64,000 nucleotides of DNA from positions 1-64,000 of the forward strand of contig CAZMOE010000010.1 of the NCBI GenBank assembly GCA_964567855.1, written 5' to 3'. The DNA is from Liminaster sp964567855 (GTDB lineage Bacteria > Bacteroidota > Bacteroidia > Bacteroidales > UBA3663). The position numbers and the translations under genes were made by a program. Below the pieces are notes generated by a model that saw only the letters and a list, made by a program, of their open reading frames with translations, was not told the DNA's origin and did not search any database. Positions 35,561 to 43,791 of this stretch are shown piece by piece (positions within the stretch are counted from its first letter, which is position 1; the number at the start of each line of letters is the position of its first letter).

Positions 35561-35806
35561 ATGGAGTGCTTGAAAATTATGACCATATCTGCAATGGTCT
35601 TTATGTATGGAAGCATGGATCTTCTGCATCGGAAAATATTGTGTGTGATATTGTTCTGCATTTTTAGCGGAGGTGCTGATCTGATTGCATGGAGTCTTAA
35701 ATGTTGCGGGAAAATTGAAAAATCTGGTTCTCGGGTGTGGAATTTTATTCTGTTTGAGATGATTCTCCGGAAAAGAGATTATTGGTTTGCCGGAAATGGT
35801 CGATGA
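35561..35806 (+). CDS. Possible small membrane protein upstream of prsW-like gene
   Basis: An 81-codon frame starts with ATG 25 bases after a -7 promoter match and ends 14 bases before the protease start. It has one hydrophobic segment (ILCVILFCIFSGGADLIAW) and a basic C-terminus. I do not recognise it. It could instead be untranslated leader of the next gene. Confidence 0.4.
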   Translation: MECLKIMTISAMVFMYGSMDLLHRKILCVILFCIFSGGADLIAWSLKCCGKIEKSGSRVWNFILFEMILRKRDYWFAGNGR

Positions 35807-35820
35807 TGTAATAATTGAAG

Positions 35821-36570
35821 ATGATGAAAAATACGATATTGATATTTATAGCCTTGTTGCCGGTGCTGTTATTGCTGTTTTATATTTATAAAAGAGATAA
35901 ATATCAGCCTGAACCTGTGAAACAGATTCTCAAGGCTTTCTTTTATGGTACAGGATCTGTGGTGATGGCTCTCCTTTTGGCAGAACCTTTGTCAATATAT
36001 ACTTTGGATTCCATGCCTATTATGGAAAAGTTACGTAAGGCTTTTTTAGAGGCGGCAATACCGGAGGAGATCGCTAAATTTGTCTTATTATGGCTGTTTT
36101 TGAGAAAGAATCGCTATTTTGATGAAAAGGTGGATGGCATCGTATACGCAGTGTGTGTTTCCTTGGGATTTGCAGCAGTAGAGAATGTGTTGTATCTGTT
36201 TGATAATTATGATAGTTGGTTGCAAGTCGGATTTGTTCGCGCTTTGTTTGCCGTGCCGGGACATTTCGGGTTTGGTGTGCTGATGGGTTACTATTATTCA
36301 TTGGTGAGTTTTTCATCTTTACCGTCTTTAAAAAACAGGATTCTGGTATTGCTGGCACCGATTCTTGCCCATGGAGCGTATGATTTTATTTTGTTTGTGA
36401 TAGAATGTGTACATCCGATTTTTATATTGATGTTGTTCATTTATTTTCTTGTATTATGTTTTCGATTACATATATTGTGCAGAAAAAAGATCAATCATTT
36501 GTTGCAATTGGATGAAGAGACACTTGTGGAAACTTTTGAAGAAAAAAGCGGAGAAGAGCGGCATTTGTGA
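35821..36570 (+). CDS. PrsW-family intramembrane metalloprotease
   Basis: The ATG at 35821 (or 35824) gives about 249 residues with some seven hydrophobic segments. The family's active-site pattern is present: the Glu pair in AAIPEEIAKF, Glu in GFAAVENVLY, His in VPGHFGFGVLMG and His in LAHGAYDF. PrsW of Bacillus cuts an anti-sigma factor, but many PrsW homologues have unknown targets and no anti-sigma gene lies nearby. A terminator follows about 240 bp later. Confidence 0.88.
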   Translation: MMKNTILIFIALLPVLLLLFYIYKRDKYQPEPVKQILKAFFYGTGSVVMALLLAEPLSIYTLDSMPIMEKLRKAFLEAAIPEEIAKFVLLWLFLRKNRYFDEKVDGIVYAVCVSLGFAAVENVLYLFDNYDSWLQVGFVRALFAVPGHFGFGVLMGYYYSLVSFSSLPSLKNRILVLLAPILAHGAYDFILFVIECVHPIFILMLFIYFLVLCFRLHILCRKKINHLLQLDEETLVETFEEKSGEERHL

Positions 36571-36806
36571 TACTGGGTTAGTCGGGGAAACTGTTGCAGC
36601 GGAATGCTGAGGGTAATTCTTGGAGGATCGGTCGCAGATGTTTGGAATAAAGTTGTGCTATTTGATTGTGTTTCAGTTTTATAAATTACATTATATAAAT
36701 GGGCCGGACGATAGAATGGTATTTTGTGAATGGTGATTTGGGCTTGAATCTGAAATGAGGATTTCCGTGCAGATTTGTGTGTGCGGGACAGAATTGGGTA
36801 GGGGCG

Positions 36807-36836
36807 GATAAATTGGTATTTATCGGTCTTTTTTTT
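36807..36836 (+). terminator. Intrinsic terminator, probably of the prsW-like transcript
   Basis: GATAAAT (36807-36813) and ATTTATC (36818-36824) form a perfect 7-bp stem with a 4-base loop, followed by eight Ts ending at 36836. Confidence 0.65.
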
Positions 36837-37055
36837 GACAGAATCTGTTTTAATATGGATATTTCGGTTTATCTCCGTCCGTTATGAGGCTTTTGCAACA
36901 TGAATCGTGAATCATCTATGAGCGAGTTGGTTATAATGAATTTCATAGGATGGCGCATATCTCCGGCTTCCATTTGTTCCGATTTATTATTAAGTAAAAA
37001 GATTTTTAAAAGGACTTTTTTCGATGAAAGTGATGGCTGTTTCTGGAAAATTTAT

Positions 37056-37063
37056 TATCTTCG
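37056..37063 (+). promoter_or_regulatory. -7-like element before the 82-residue gene
   Basis: TATCTTCG is the same box form as that used by ileS here. The -33 box is unclear. A small CTCC/GGAG hairpin with a T-rich run lies in the leader at about 37080-37110. Confidence 0.35.
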
Positions 37064-37164
37064 CCAAGTGAAAAGAGATCTCTCCGTCGGGAGGTTTTTC
37101 TTTTTCTTGGAAATATGTAGAAATATTAATTGAATCTATATCATAAAACAAATAATAATCGGCC

Positions 37165-37413
37165 ATGGAATGTTCCATACGCATTTTCAACGACTACGCA
37201 GTGGTGAAATCGGATGATGCCAGTTTGGGTACTTTGAAGTTTGATATGTCACTGCCCTATTGTAAGATTTTTGAAACAACCAGGCAACAGAGCCGTGATT
37301 ATGTGGAGGAACTTGTTCGTTGGTGTGGAGCGCGTCCTGACAATATTGATACTATTGTAAAGAGTATTTTGCTTTACGTTTCGGTTAAGAGGCGGGAGGC
37401 CGGGTTGAAATAA
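37165..37413 (+). CDS. Small conserved-looking protein of unknown function
   Basis: An 82-residue frame starts MECSIRIFNDYAVVKSDDAS and has a plausible mix of residues, two cysteines and a helical C-terminal half ('RDYVEELVRWCGARPDNIDTIVKSILLYVSVKRRE'). A promoter -7 match lies about 100 bases upstream. There is no signal or membrane segment. I do not recognise the family. The gene stands alone between the prsW-like gene and the polysaccharide locus. Confidence 0.55.
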   Translation: MECSIRIFNDYAVVKSDDASLGTLKFDMSLPYCKIFETTRQQSRDYVEELVRWCGARPDNIDTIVKSILLYVSVKRREAGLK

Positions 37414-37639
37414 CCGCTTACTTTTTTGTATCGGCTGTTCCTGTTTCGATTCGGATCATGAAAAGATTTAGATGAGTAGTTTCGGATGCCGGTGTTTCGA
37501 TTGTCGGTGTATGTTTTGATAAATCTGCTGAAAGATCTATGTCTTGGCTGTCAGATTTATCTGTTTTATTTGTAAAATACAACTGGCCGATGAAAGTTGA
37601 TAAAGATAGTTTATAAATTGTCGAAATTCTAAAAACATT

Positions 37640-39706
37640 ATGAGAAAAGTTATCCTTACATTTATATCATTGATATTGTTCACCGGTATAAACGCGACAG
37701 ATTTTACCGAGACATTTTCCGGATTGAATTCTTCAACGGCAGCGGACGGTAAACACAGCTTTGATCTTGGTGAATGGACTTTCAGTGGTATGGCATACGG
37801 AAGTTCTGCACTAAAATTCAACAAAAACGGTGCATATATCATATCTCCGAAATTGGATAACATCACTAAGGTAAGTTTTACTTATCGTTCCGGTGGAAGC
37901 AATAAGAAAATGACCGTGGCTTATTCTACGGATGGTGCGACTTGGACCGAAATCGATAATTTTACGATTGCCAGTAGTTCAAGTACTTTTGCCACATGGA
38001 CTAAAAATGTTGCTCTCGGGGATGTTGAGGGGGTACAGTTTCGTATTCTTGCCGCTTCATCGAATTGTTATATAAAAGTGTTCAAGGTTTCGGATGATGT
38101 TGTGGATGGTGGGCATGATTACTCCGATGATCCTGATTATAAGACTGATGGCGTGTGGATACCTACAAAAGCATTCCCGGAAGCGAAGAAGATATATTAT
38201 ATCAGTCCTGCCGGCAATGATGAAACGGGAGACGGATCGAAAGAGAAGCCTTGGTATAACATTGCAAAAGCCTATGAGAATGCCATTCCCGGTACGCATA
38301 TCATTTGTCGCGGCGGGAAATATCATATTGATAAATATGGCCCGGATGGCAAACTTACCGTGCGTATGAATAAGGTGGGAACGGCTGAAAACCCTATCGT
38401 GATACGGTGCTATGATGGAGAACTGCCTGTGTTTGATTTCGAACAACAGCTTTTCGATTGTAATCGGGACAAATCGAAGGTAGGCGACCGCGGAATCGCT
38501 CTTACCGGTGATTACCATATTATATATGGGATCCATATTACTCATGCTGCCGACAACGGGATAAAACTTGAAGGAAATCATAACCGGATAGAACGCTGCG
38601 AGTTTTCTTATAATCTTGATACAGGCATACAGCTCGGTTTCGGTCATGATTTTTCGGCTTCTGGGTTCGGATCGAAAAATGACGGCAGCCATTGTGCATA
38701 TAATGACATTATCGACTGCGATTCTCACCATAATTGCGATTTCGACATGAACTATGGTTCCGATGCTGACGGATTTGCATGCAAGATGCACAATGGCAAA
38801 GGTAACCGATTCATTCGTTGTCGGGCATGGCGCAATAGTGATGATGCGTGGGATCTTTATGAAACTGATTATGACGTCATTCTTGCCGAATGTTGGGCGT
38901 GGGAGTCTGGAAATGCCTCAGATCATTTTTGGGTAAAAGATTATCTTGACGGCAGTGCCTCCTTTTCCGGTAATGGCAATGGTATCAAACTCGGCGGCAA
39001 TGGTAGTGGCGGCTCTTCCGTTGGCGTTCATTATGCTTTCAATTGTATTGCTTTCGGATGCGACAAAACCGGTTCTGTGAAAGGTTTTGACTGTAATAGT
39101 CATAAAGGTGGCCATGTGCTCGTTGGCTGTCTCGGTTTTGACAATGGCTATGATTTCATGTTTGAATCGGGCGGTTCTGCAACAAATACATTTTTTTATA
39201 ATAACATCTGTCTGGGCAGACAAGAAATATGTGTCGGGCAGGATGACTATAACGCCATCATAAATTCTCCTTCTAAAAATGGCTGGACGTCACATCTGGT
39301 GCAGGATTTCTCAAAAGATGATTTCCAGTCTCTGGATGAGGACGATGCCATGGCACCGCGTTCAGTGGACGGTTCTTTCCCTCGTAAATTTGGTAGGCTG
39401 AACAAGGAAAGCGCTCTTATCGATGCAGGTATTGCAGAAAATGACATTACCACCGCCCTCGTAAGGAATACTTATGCCTCCCTCATTGCTGATTTTCCTT
39501 TTCTTGAACAACCTGTAACCGGTGATGCGCGCGATCTTGGACCATACGAATTCAAAGATTATACATCTTCGTGTATTGAGACAATAGTCTCTGCTCCGGA
39601 TAGTTGTTGCTGCGACAATGCGGTCTATAATATTTCGGGTCAACGGGTATCGTTAGGATATAAGGGGCTCGTGATAATGAACGGGAAAAAATATATTTTG
39701 AAATAA
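37640..39706 (+). CDS. PL9-type pectate lyase, secreted
   Basis: PL9 enzymes cut polygalacturonan by beta-elimination. The 688-residue protein has a signal peptide (about 1-19) and an N-terminal beta domain (about 20-155). A right-handed beta-helix follows, starting 'YYISPAGNDETGDGSKEKPW'. The stretch with DADGFACKMHNGKGN and NSDDAWDLYE matches the PL9 calcium-binding and catalytic region; Lys382 is the likely base. The C-terminus ends with a tail of the form 'YNISGQRVxx...GKKYILK', similar to tails on two neighbours. No lipobox is seen, so it is probably released or tail-anchored. Confidence 0.85.
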   Translation: MRKVILTFISLILFTGINATDFTETFSGLNSSTAADGKHSFDLGEWTFSGMAYGSSALKFNKNGAYIISPKLDNITKVSFTYRSGGSNKKMTVAYSTDGATWTEIDNFTIASSSSTFATWTKNVALGDVEGVQFRILAASSNCYIKVFKVSDDVVDGGHDYSDDPDYKTDGVWIPTKAFPEAKKIYYISPAGNDETGDGSKEKPWYNIAKAYENAIPGTHIICRGGKYHIDKYGPDGKLTVRMNKVGTAENPIVIRCYDGELPVFDFEQQLFDCNRDKSKVGDRGIALTGDYHIIYGIHITHAADNGIKLEGNHNRIERCEFSYNLDTGIQLGFGHDFSASGFGSKNDGSHCAYNDIIDCDSHHNCDFDMNYGSDADGFACKMHNGKGNRFIRCRAWRNSDDAWDLYETDYDVILAECWAWESGNASDHFWVKDYLDGSASFSGNGNGIKLGGNGSGGSSVGVHYAFNCIAFGCDKTGSVKGFDCNSHKGGHVLVGCLGFDNGYDFMFESGGSATNTFFYNNICLGRQEICVGQDDYNAIINSPSKNGWTSHLVQDFSKDDFQSLDEDDAMAPRSVDGSFPRKFGRLNKESALIDAGIAENDITTALVRNTYASLIADFPFLEQPVTGDARDLGPYEFKDYTSSCIETIVSAPDSCCCDNAVYNISGQRVSLGYKGLVIMNGKKYILK

Positions 39707-40443
39707 GTGTCCGATGTTTTAAAATAGCATGCTTCCAGAAAATAGACAATGTGTCTGGTATCGGTTTTGGGATACATTTGGGATGGGAAACAGTCTCGAC
39801 CTTTGTTAATGTGTTTAGACCGATTCATGTATTTTGATCGCGATCTGTATTTTCTTGTCTGGATGTGGAAGATGGGCCCTAAGAGAATCGTTTTATGAAA
39901 AGCCAGCATTTTTTTGTTTGATCGGCAATACGATGACCTGCTCATTATTATTGTTAGTTGGCGGATAATTGTATGTATTTTTCTTTTTGCATCTGATGTA
40001 TGTGTGTAGGTATGTACTTCGGCATGTCTGAAGCAGTGTAGCTATGATTAAAGAGTATATTGATTCGTTTGTATGGGAGGACTTTTATATTTCTTGGCTG
40101 GCTTTACGAGATTTGTGATATTTTCTTGAATGACATTTTACTATTATGCCGATATTTCCACCTGCTTATGTAAATGGGAGAGGTGGAATAATTATTCATG
40201 TCAAAAAATACGACTTTATTGTTGTGATATGATTTTGAAATCGCTCCGGGATCATCGAAAGAATACAAATTGCTATCTGCTGCCCCGATTTTTCCCATGT
40301 CAATGGTATTTGAACATCTTTTTTCTACTAAATTTAATATACAATGAATAATTAATATTATATTTGCCGTGGAAATTATCGCTTCATTCTCACTCATGTT
40401 TGACACAAAAATCAAATTATACACAATCAAAACATTTTTAACC
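39707..40443. other. Long intergenic region before the 924-residue secreted protein
   Basis: This stretch has no supported gene. A 73-codon frame at 40130-40351 lacks a promoter and familiar features. A -7 promoter match, TATATTTG, lies at 40359-40366, leaving a leader of about 70 bases before the ATG at 40444. No clear terminator for the upstream lyase is found. Confidence 0.6.
40359..40366 (+). promoter_or_regulatory. -7 element for the 924-residue secreted protein
   Basis: TATATTTG matches TAnnTTTG. The -33 box is weak (TTTA about 22 bp upstream). The position argues for the ATG at 40444 over the open frame beginning at 40369. Confidence 0.45.
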
Positions 40444-43218
40444 ATGAAGAAAGCTTTACTTTTTTCTTTACTTGCAGCTACAACGATTGCCGGTGTGGAT
40501 GCGCAAGGTCGTAAGTGGGACTTCCGTAACTGGAGTGCCGCTACAGTGAACAATTTGAAGGCAGGCTCCGATTGGAGCGATATCGAGAAAAAGGACGGTA
40601 CTGCACCGACTGAACTTTCTAAAGATAACTGCTTCTGGGAAGTAACACATCAAGGTACTGCCGATGGTGTGACTATTACTGCCAATGGTGTGGCTATTGC
40701 CGAACTCGAAGGTTTGCTTTATACCAACACGACAGACCGTTCTTTGGCCATTGCCGTTAACTATCAGGTCGCCGATGCCTCCAGCGGATTCGGTCCTTAT
40801 GAGGGTGCTTCTTATCTATGGTTCGGTGGTAGCAAAAAGGATTATTTCGTAATTCCGAATGTGGCTCCCGGTACGGAAATTACCATGGGCATAGAGTCTC
40901 ATAAGTTGACTGACGCCCGTGGTGTGGAGCTTTACATTTATTCCGGTAATAAGAAAGGTACGAAGTTGAAAGATATCGATGGCAATGATGTCGGTACACC
41001 GACCACTTATCAGGAATTTACCTGGTATCTTCCTACTGAAGGTATTACCGAAGAGCCTAACGAGGACGGTACTTATAACATTATGATGTATAATACCAAC
41101 GGTTGTCATGTTTATTATATTACAGTAGGTGAAAATAGTGTCAATCCGGATCAGATTAATGTCGCTTATCTTTATGACGGCGCTTATTCTACTTACTGCG
41201 GTATCGACGAAGATCCGATTTACAACAACGTTATTCAGAATTATGTTTCTACGGCTATCGACTTTAGCCAGTTGAATGGTATGAGTACTGCCGATTTGAA
41301 TGATTCTCTTACCAAGTACGATGTCGTTGTTTTAAGTGAGGCAGTTAGTAGTGGCAATGACTATGCCAAGGCTATGGTTGATATTGTCAATAAAGTACCG
41401 ATGCTGAATCTTAAGTCCTTTATGTATAGGAACTGGGGATGGGGTGTAGGTGCTAATCCTTCTCCCAAGGCTAATACTGTAGTCGTAAATGAGGCATATT
41501 TTGAACATGAACTTTTCAATAATATTACATTGGAGAGCGATGGTACGCTTCCGATTTTTGAAATTACCGGCGATGATCTTCCGTCAGGTAAGGAGAATAC
41601 CAATCTTGTTCAGGCATGGACTGCTACTGCAGGTTCTTTAGTTGCTGATGATGAAATTATTGCTACTGCAGGTGGTGATAAGGCTATTCACAGCCATGGT
41701 ACAAGAAATACCTATATGCTGATTCCTATTTCTTCCGATAATCTCCTTGTTGATGGAGAGGCAGTGTTGACGGCTGATGCTTATGTGCTCGTTGATAATG
41801 CTATTGGACTGTTGGCGGCTACCAAGTCTAAAGTGACTCCGGCTGCTTCTCCTGTGGTTACGACTGTTGCAGAGGATCAGGTTACGACTGTTTCTATCTC
41901 TTGTGCTACTGCTGGCTCTACTATTTATTATACAGTAGACGGAACTGATCCTACTACTGCCAGCGCAGTTTATACAGAGCCTTTCTCGGTTACTGTAGAT
42001 GGTATTGTCGTTAAAGCTTTTGCTACAGCACAGGGTTATGAGCCGAGTGCTGTAACAACTTCAACCATTGTTGTTAAATCCAAACTTGCGGCTCCTGTAA
42101 TTTCTGTCGAAGGTGCACTTGTAACAATTACAGCTGCTGAAGGCGATATTTACTTCAATGTTTCTGGTTCAACCGCTATAGCAGCTTCTCAGAAGTATGA
42201 GGCTCCGTTCGAGGCTCCTTATTCTTGTGAAATTACTGCATTCACAGCTTCTGATACGAAGTTGGCTTCAGATGCTGTTACTGCTACTGTGTCAGTTGCC
42301 GGCTCAATCTATAACAAGGAGCTTGTTCACGTAACGTTTGACAGCTCTGAGGGTTGGCCTTCTGCATCCAAGTCTCAGCGTCTTATTGCAGCTTACAATG
42401 CCCTTTCTACAGAGCCTACCGACTCAACGCTTGTGACTGTTAAGGCTTCTGACGGTGTTACTGACTCTACTTATTATGAGTATGAGTATGCTCCTCTTGA
42501 TGTAGAACCTTATGTTCTTGAAGCTGAGAATATCGGCTGGAGATTGGAAAGCCACGGTCAGCAGTTGTATTACGTTACTGACTATAATAATGCTCTTTGT
42601 TACGAAGGAGGTCCGACTGCTTATGGTTATTCTTCTGTATTTGCTGCCAAGTTCTTTACCAGGTATGCTATCGGTTTCCAAAATATCAAGCATGTTCGTG
42701 AAGATGGCGTGGCCAATGCGTTCTTGACATCAAAAGTGAAATATCAGGCTCCGTTTGAGCTGGCTCTTCTTATGTCGCATGTCGTAGGCTCTGGTGCCAA
42801 TCAGACTCTTTACGCAGTTGAACCTGGTCAGGAGGCATCTGGCAATATTCTTGTCGCAAGATTTGAAGTTGCAGTTTCTGTGGATGGTGAAAACTGGAAT
42901 GTGGTAGATACGCTCAAGACTACTTGCAACAAGATGGTTGAACGTAAGAGCCTTGTATATGAAGGTACAGATGAAGTATTTGTTCGTGTGAAGTCTCTTC
43001 GTCCTGAAAACCTTGTTAGCAGCTCTAATCAGAAGGCCAACATTTCCGATATTATTATCTGCGGCGAGGGTGAAGATAATGCTATTGAAAACATTGCTGC
43101 TGACAAGGTACAGCAGAATGAAAACGGTGTGATCTTCGATCTTTTCGGTCGTCGCGTAAGTATTGTCGAAAATGGCAAACTTTATATCCGTGACGGTAAG
43201 AAGTTCATGGTTAAATAA
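40444..43218 (+). CDS. Large secreted protein with chitobiase-like repeats, unknown role
   Basis: The ATG at 40444 gives 924 residues with a clear signal peptide (MKKALLFSLLAATTIAGVDAQ). After a beta-rich N-terminal domain, about residues 240-440 have an alternating strand-helix look ('INVAYLYDGAY', 'YDVVVLSEAV', 'VPMLNLKSFMY') that may be a ThuA- or glutaminase-like fold. Near 490-560 lies a chitobiase C-terminal-type repeat ('STIYYTVDGTDPTTASAVYTEPF'), followed by a weaker copy. The end, 'FDLFGRRVSIVENGKLYIRDGKKFMVK', resembles the tails of both flanking lyases. No catalytic residues are evident, so binding or adhesion is as likely as catalysis. Confidence 0.75.
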   Translation: MKKALLFSLLAATTIAGVDAQGRKWDFRNWSAATVNNLKAGSDWSDIEKKDGTAPTELSKDNCFWEVTHQGTADGVTITANGVAIAELEGLLYTNTTDRSLAIAVNYQVADASSGFGPYEGASYLWFGGSKKDYFVIPNVAPGTEITMGIESHKLTDARGVELYIYSGNKKGTKLKDIDGNDVGTPTTYQEFTWYLPTEGITEEPNEDGTYNIMMYNTNGCHVYYITVGENSVNPDQINVAYLYDGAYSTYCGIDEDPIYNNVIQNYVSTAIDFSQLNGMSTADLNDSLTKYDVVVLSEAVSSGNDYAKAMVDIVNKVPMLNLKSFMYRNWGWGVGANPSPKANTVVVNEAYFEHELFNNITLESDGTLPIFEITGDDLPSGKENTNLVQAWTATAGSLVADDEIIATAGGDKAIHSHGTRNTYMLIPISSDNLLVDGEAVLTADAYVLVDNAIGLLAATKSKVTPAASPVVTTVAEDQVTTVSISCATAGSTIYYTVDGTDPTTASAVYTEPFSVTVDGIVVKAFATAQGYEPSAVTTSTIVVKSKLAAPVISVEGALVTITAAEGDIYFNVSGSTAIAASQKYEAPFEAPYSCEITAFTASDTKLASDAVTATVSVAGSIYNKELVHVTFDSSEGWPSASKSQRLIAAYNALSTEPTDSTLVTVKASDGVTDSTYYEYEYAPLDVEPYVLEAENIGWRLESHGQQLYYVTDYNNALCYEGGPTAYGYSSVFAAKFFTRYAIGFQNIKHVREDGVANAFLTSKVKYQAPFELALLMSHVVGSGANQTLYAVEPGQEASGNILVARFEVAVSVDGENWNVVDTLKTTCNKMVERKSLVYEGTDEVFVRVKSLRPENLVSSSNQKANISDIIICGEGEDNAIENIAADKVQQNENGVIFDLFGRRVSIVENGKLYIRDGKKFMVK

Positions 43219-43252
43219 GTTGACAGTCATTTGACAAACTTTGTTTTCGATA

Positions 43253-43294
43253 TTTAGGGCTGAATCTGTTTTAGGTTCGGCCCTAAATCTTTTT
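43253..43294 (+). terminator. Terminator of the 924-residue protein gene
   Basis: TTTAGGGC (43253-43260) pairs with GCCCTAAA (43280-43287), extended inward by TGAA/TTCG. A T-rich run follows. It starts 35 bases after the stop. The rest of 43219-43791 has no gene. Confidence 0.8.
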
Positions 43295-43645
43295 ATTGGC
43301 TTAACCGCTTTTTAAAATTTTTGTGGGGCTTTGATTGCTTCGTCGAACTTGTGATTTTTGTCGGTGTAAGAGGATTCTTGTTTGTTGTAGACGATAGTAA
43401 AAAGACTGTGATGACGAATAACAGGTAGGAGTATTTTTCTCTTATCCAAGTGGCGAAAAAATACACCCTGGATATGACTGGGATTTTACGAGTGAAAAGA
43501 AATGCTCTGATGATAGGGTATAAAATTTATAGAAAATGAATTATTTTTTTTATTTTTGAGTCAAAATTATAGACTTTGGATTCTTTTTCTTTAATATTTG
43601 TTGTTAATTCTGACGAACTATATATTATATATGTGATAAAATGAT

Positions 43646-43653
43646 TACCTTTG
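43646..43653 (+). promoter_or_regulatory. -7 element for the PL1 lyase gene
   Basis: TACCTTTG is a full -7 match, but no clear -33 box lies upstream. The leader to the ATG at 43792 would be about 130 bases and is AT-rich. Confidence 0.45.
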
Positions 43654-43791
43654 TCGGTGCCATATATGTATAAATGCGTGTGGAGAGATTGTTTTTATTC
43701 TTTTATTGTAGTAGAATAAAACTCATATAAACAGCTTTGAGGCATGTTTGGCAATAATGAATGTGAAACAATTAACCCTATATTTTATATT

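Larger units (their letters stand above)
36571..37164. other. Intergenic region, mostly empty
   Basis: It contains a terminator at 36807-36836 and a promoter-like TATCTTCG at 37056-37063. A 77-codon frame at 36900-37133 crosses that promoter and has no other support, so I do not call it. Confidence 0.6.

Noticed and set aside
36900..37133. 77-codon frame before the 82-residue gene
   Set aside because: It crosses the likely promoter of the next gene and has low-complexity Phe runs.
40130..40351. 73-codon frame in the gap before the 924-residue protein
   Set aside because: It has no promoter, and the AT-rich, Cys/Tyr-heavy text looks random.
35144..40443. tRNA or other stable RNA genes in the sparse region
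   Set aside because: I looked for tRNA-like arms and T-loop sequences in the gaps and found none.
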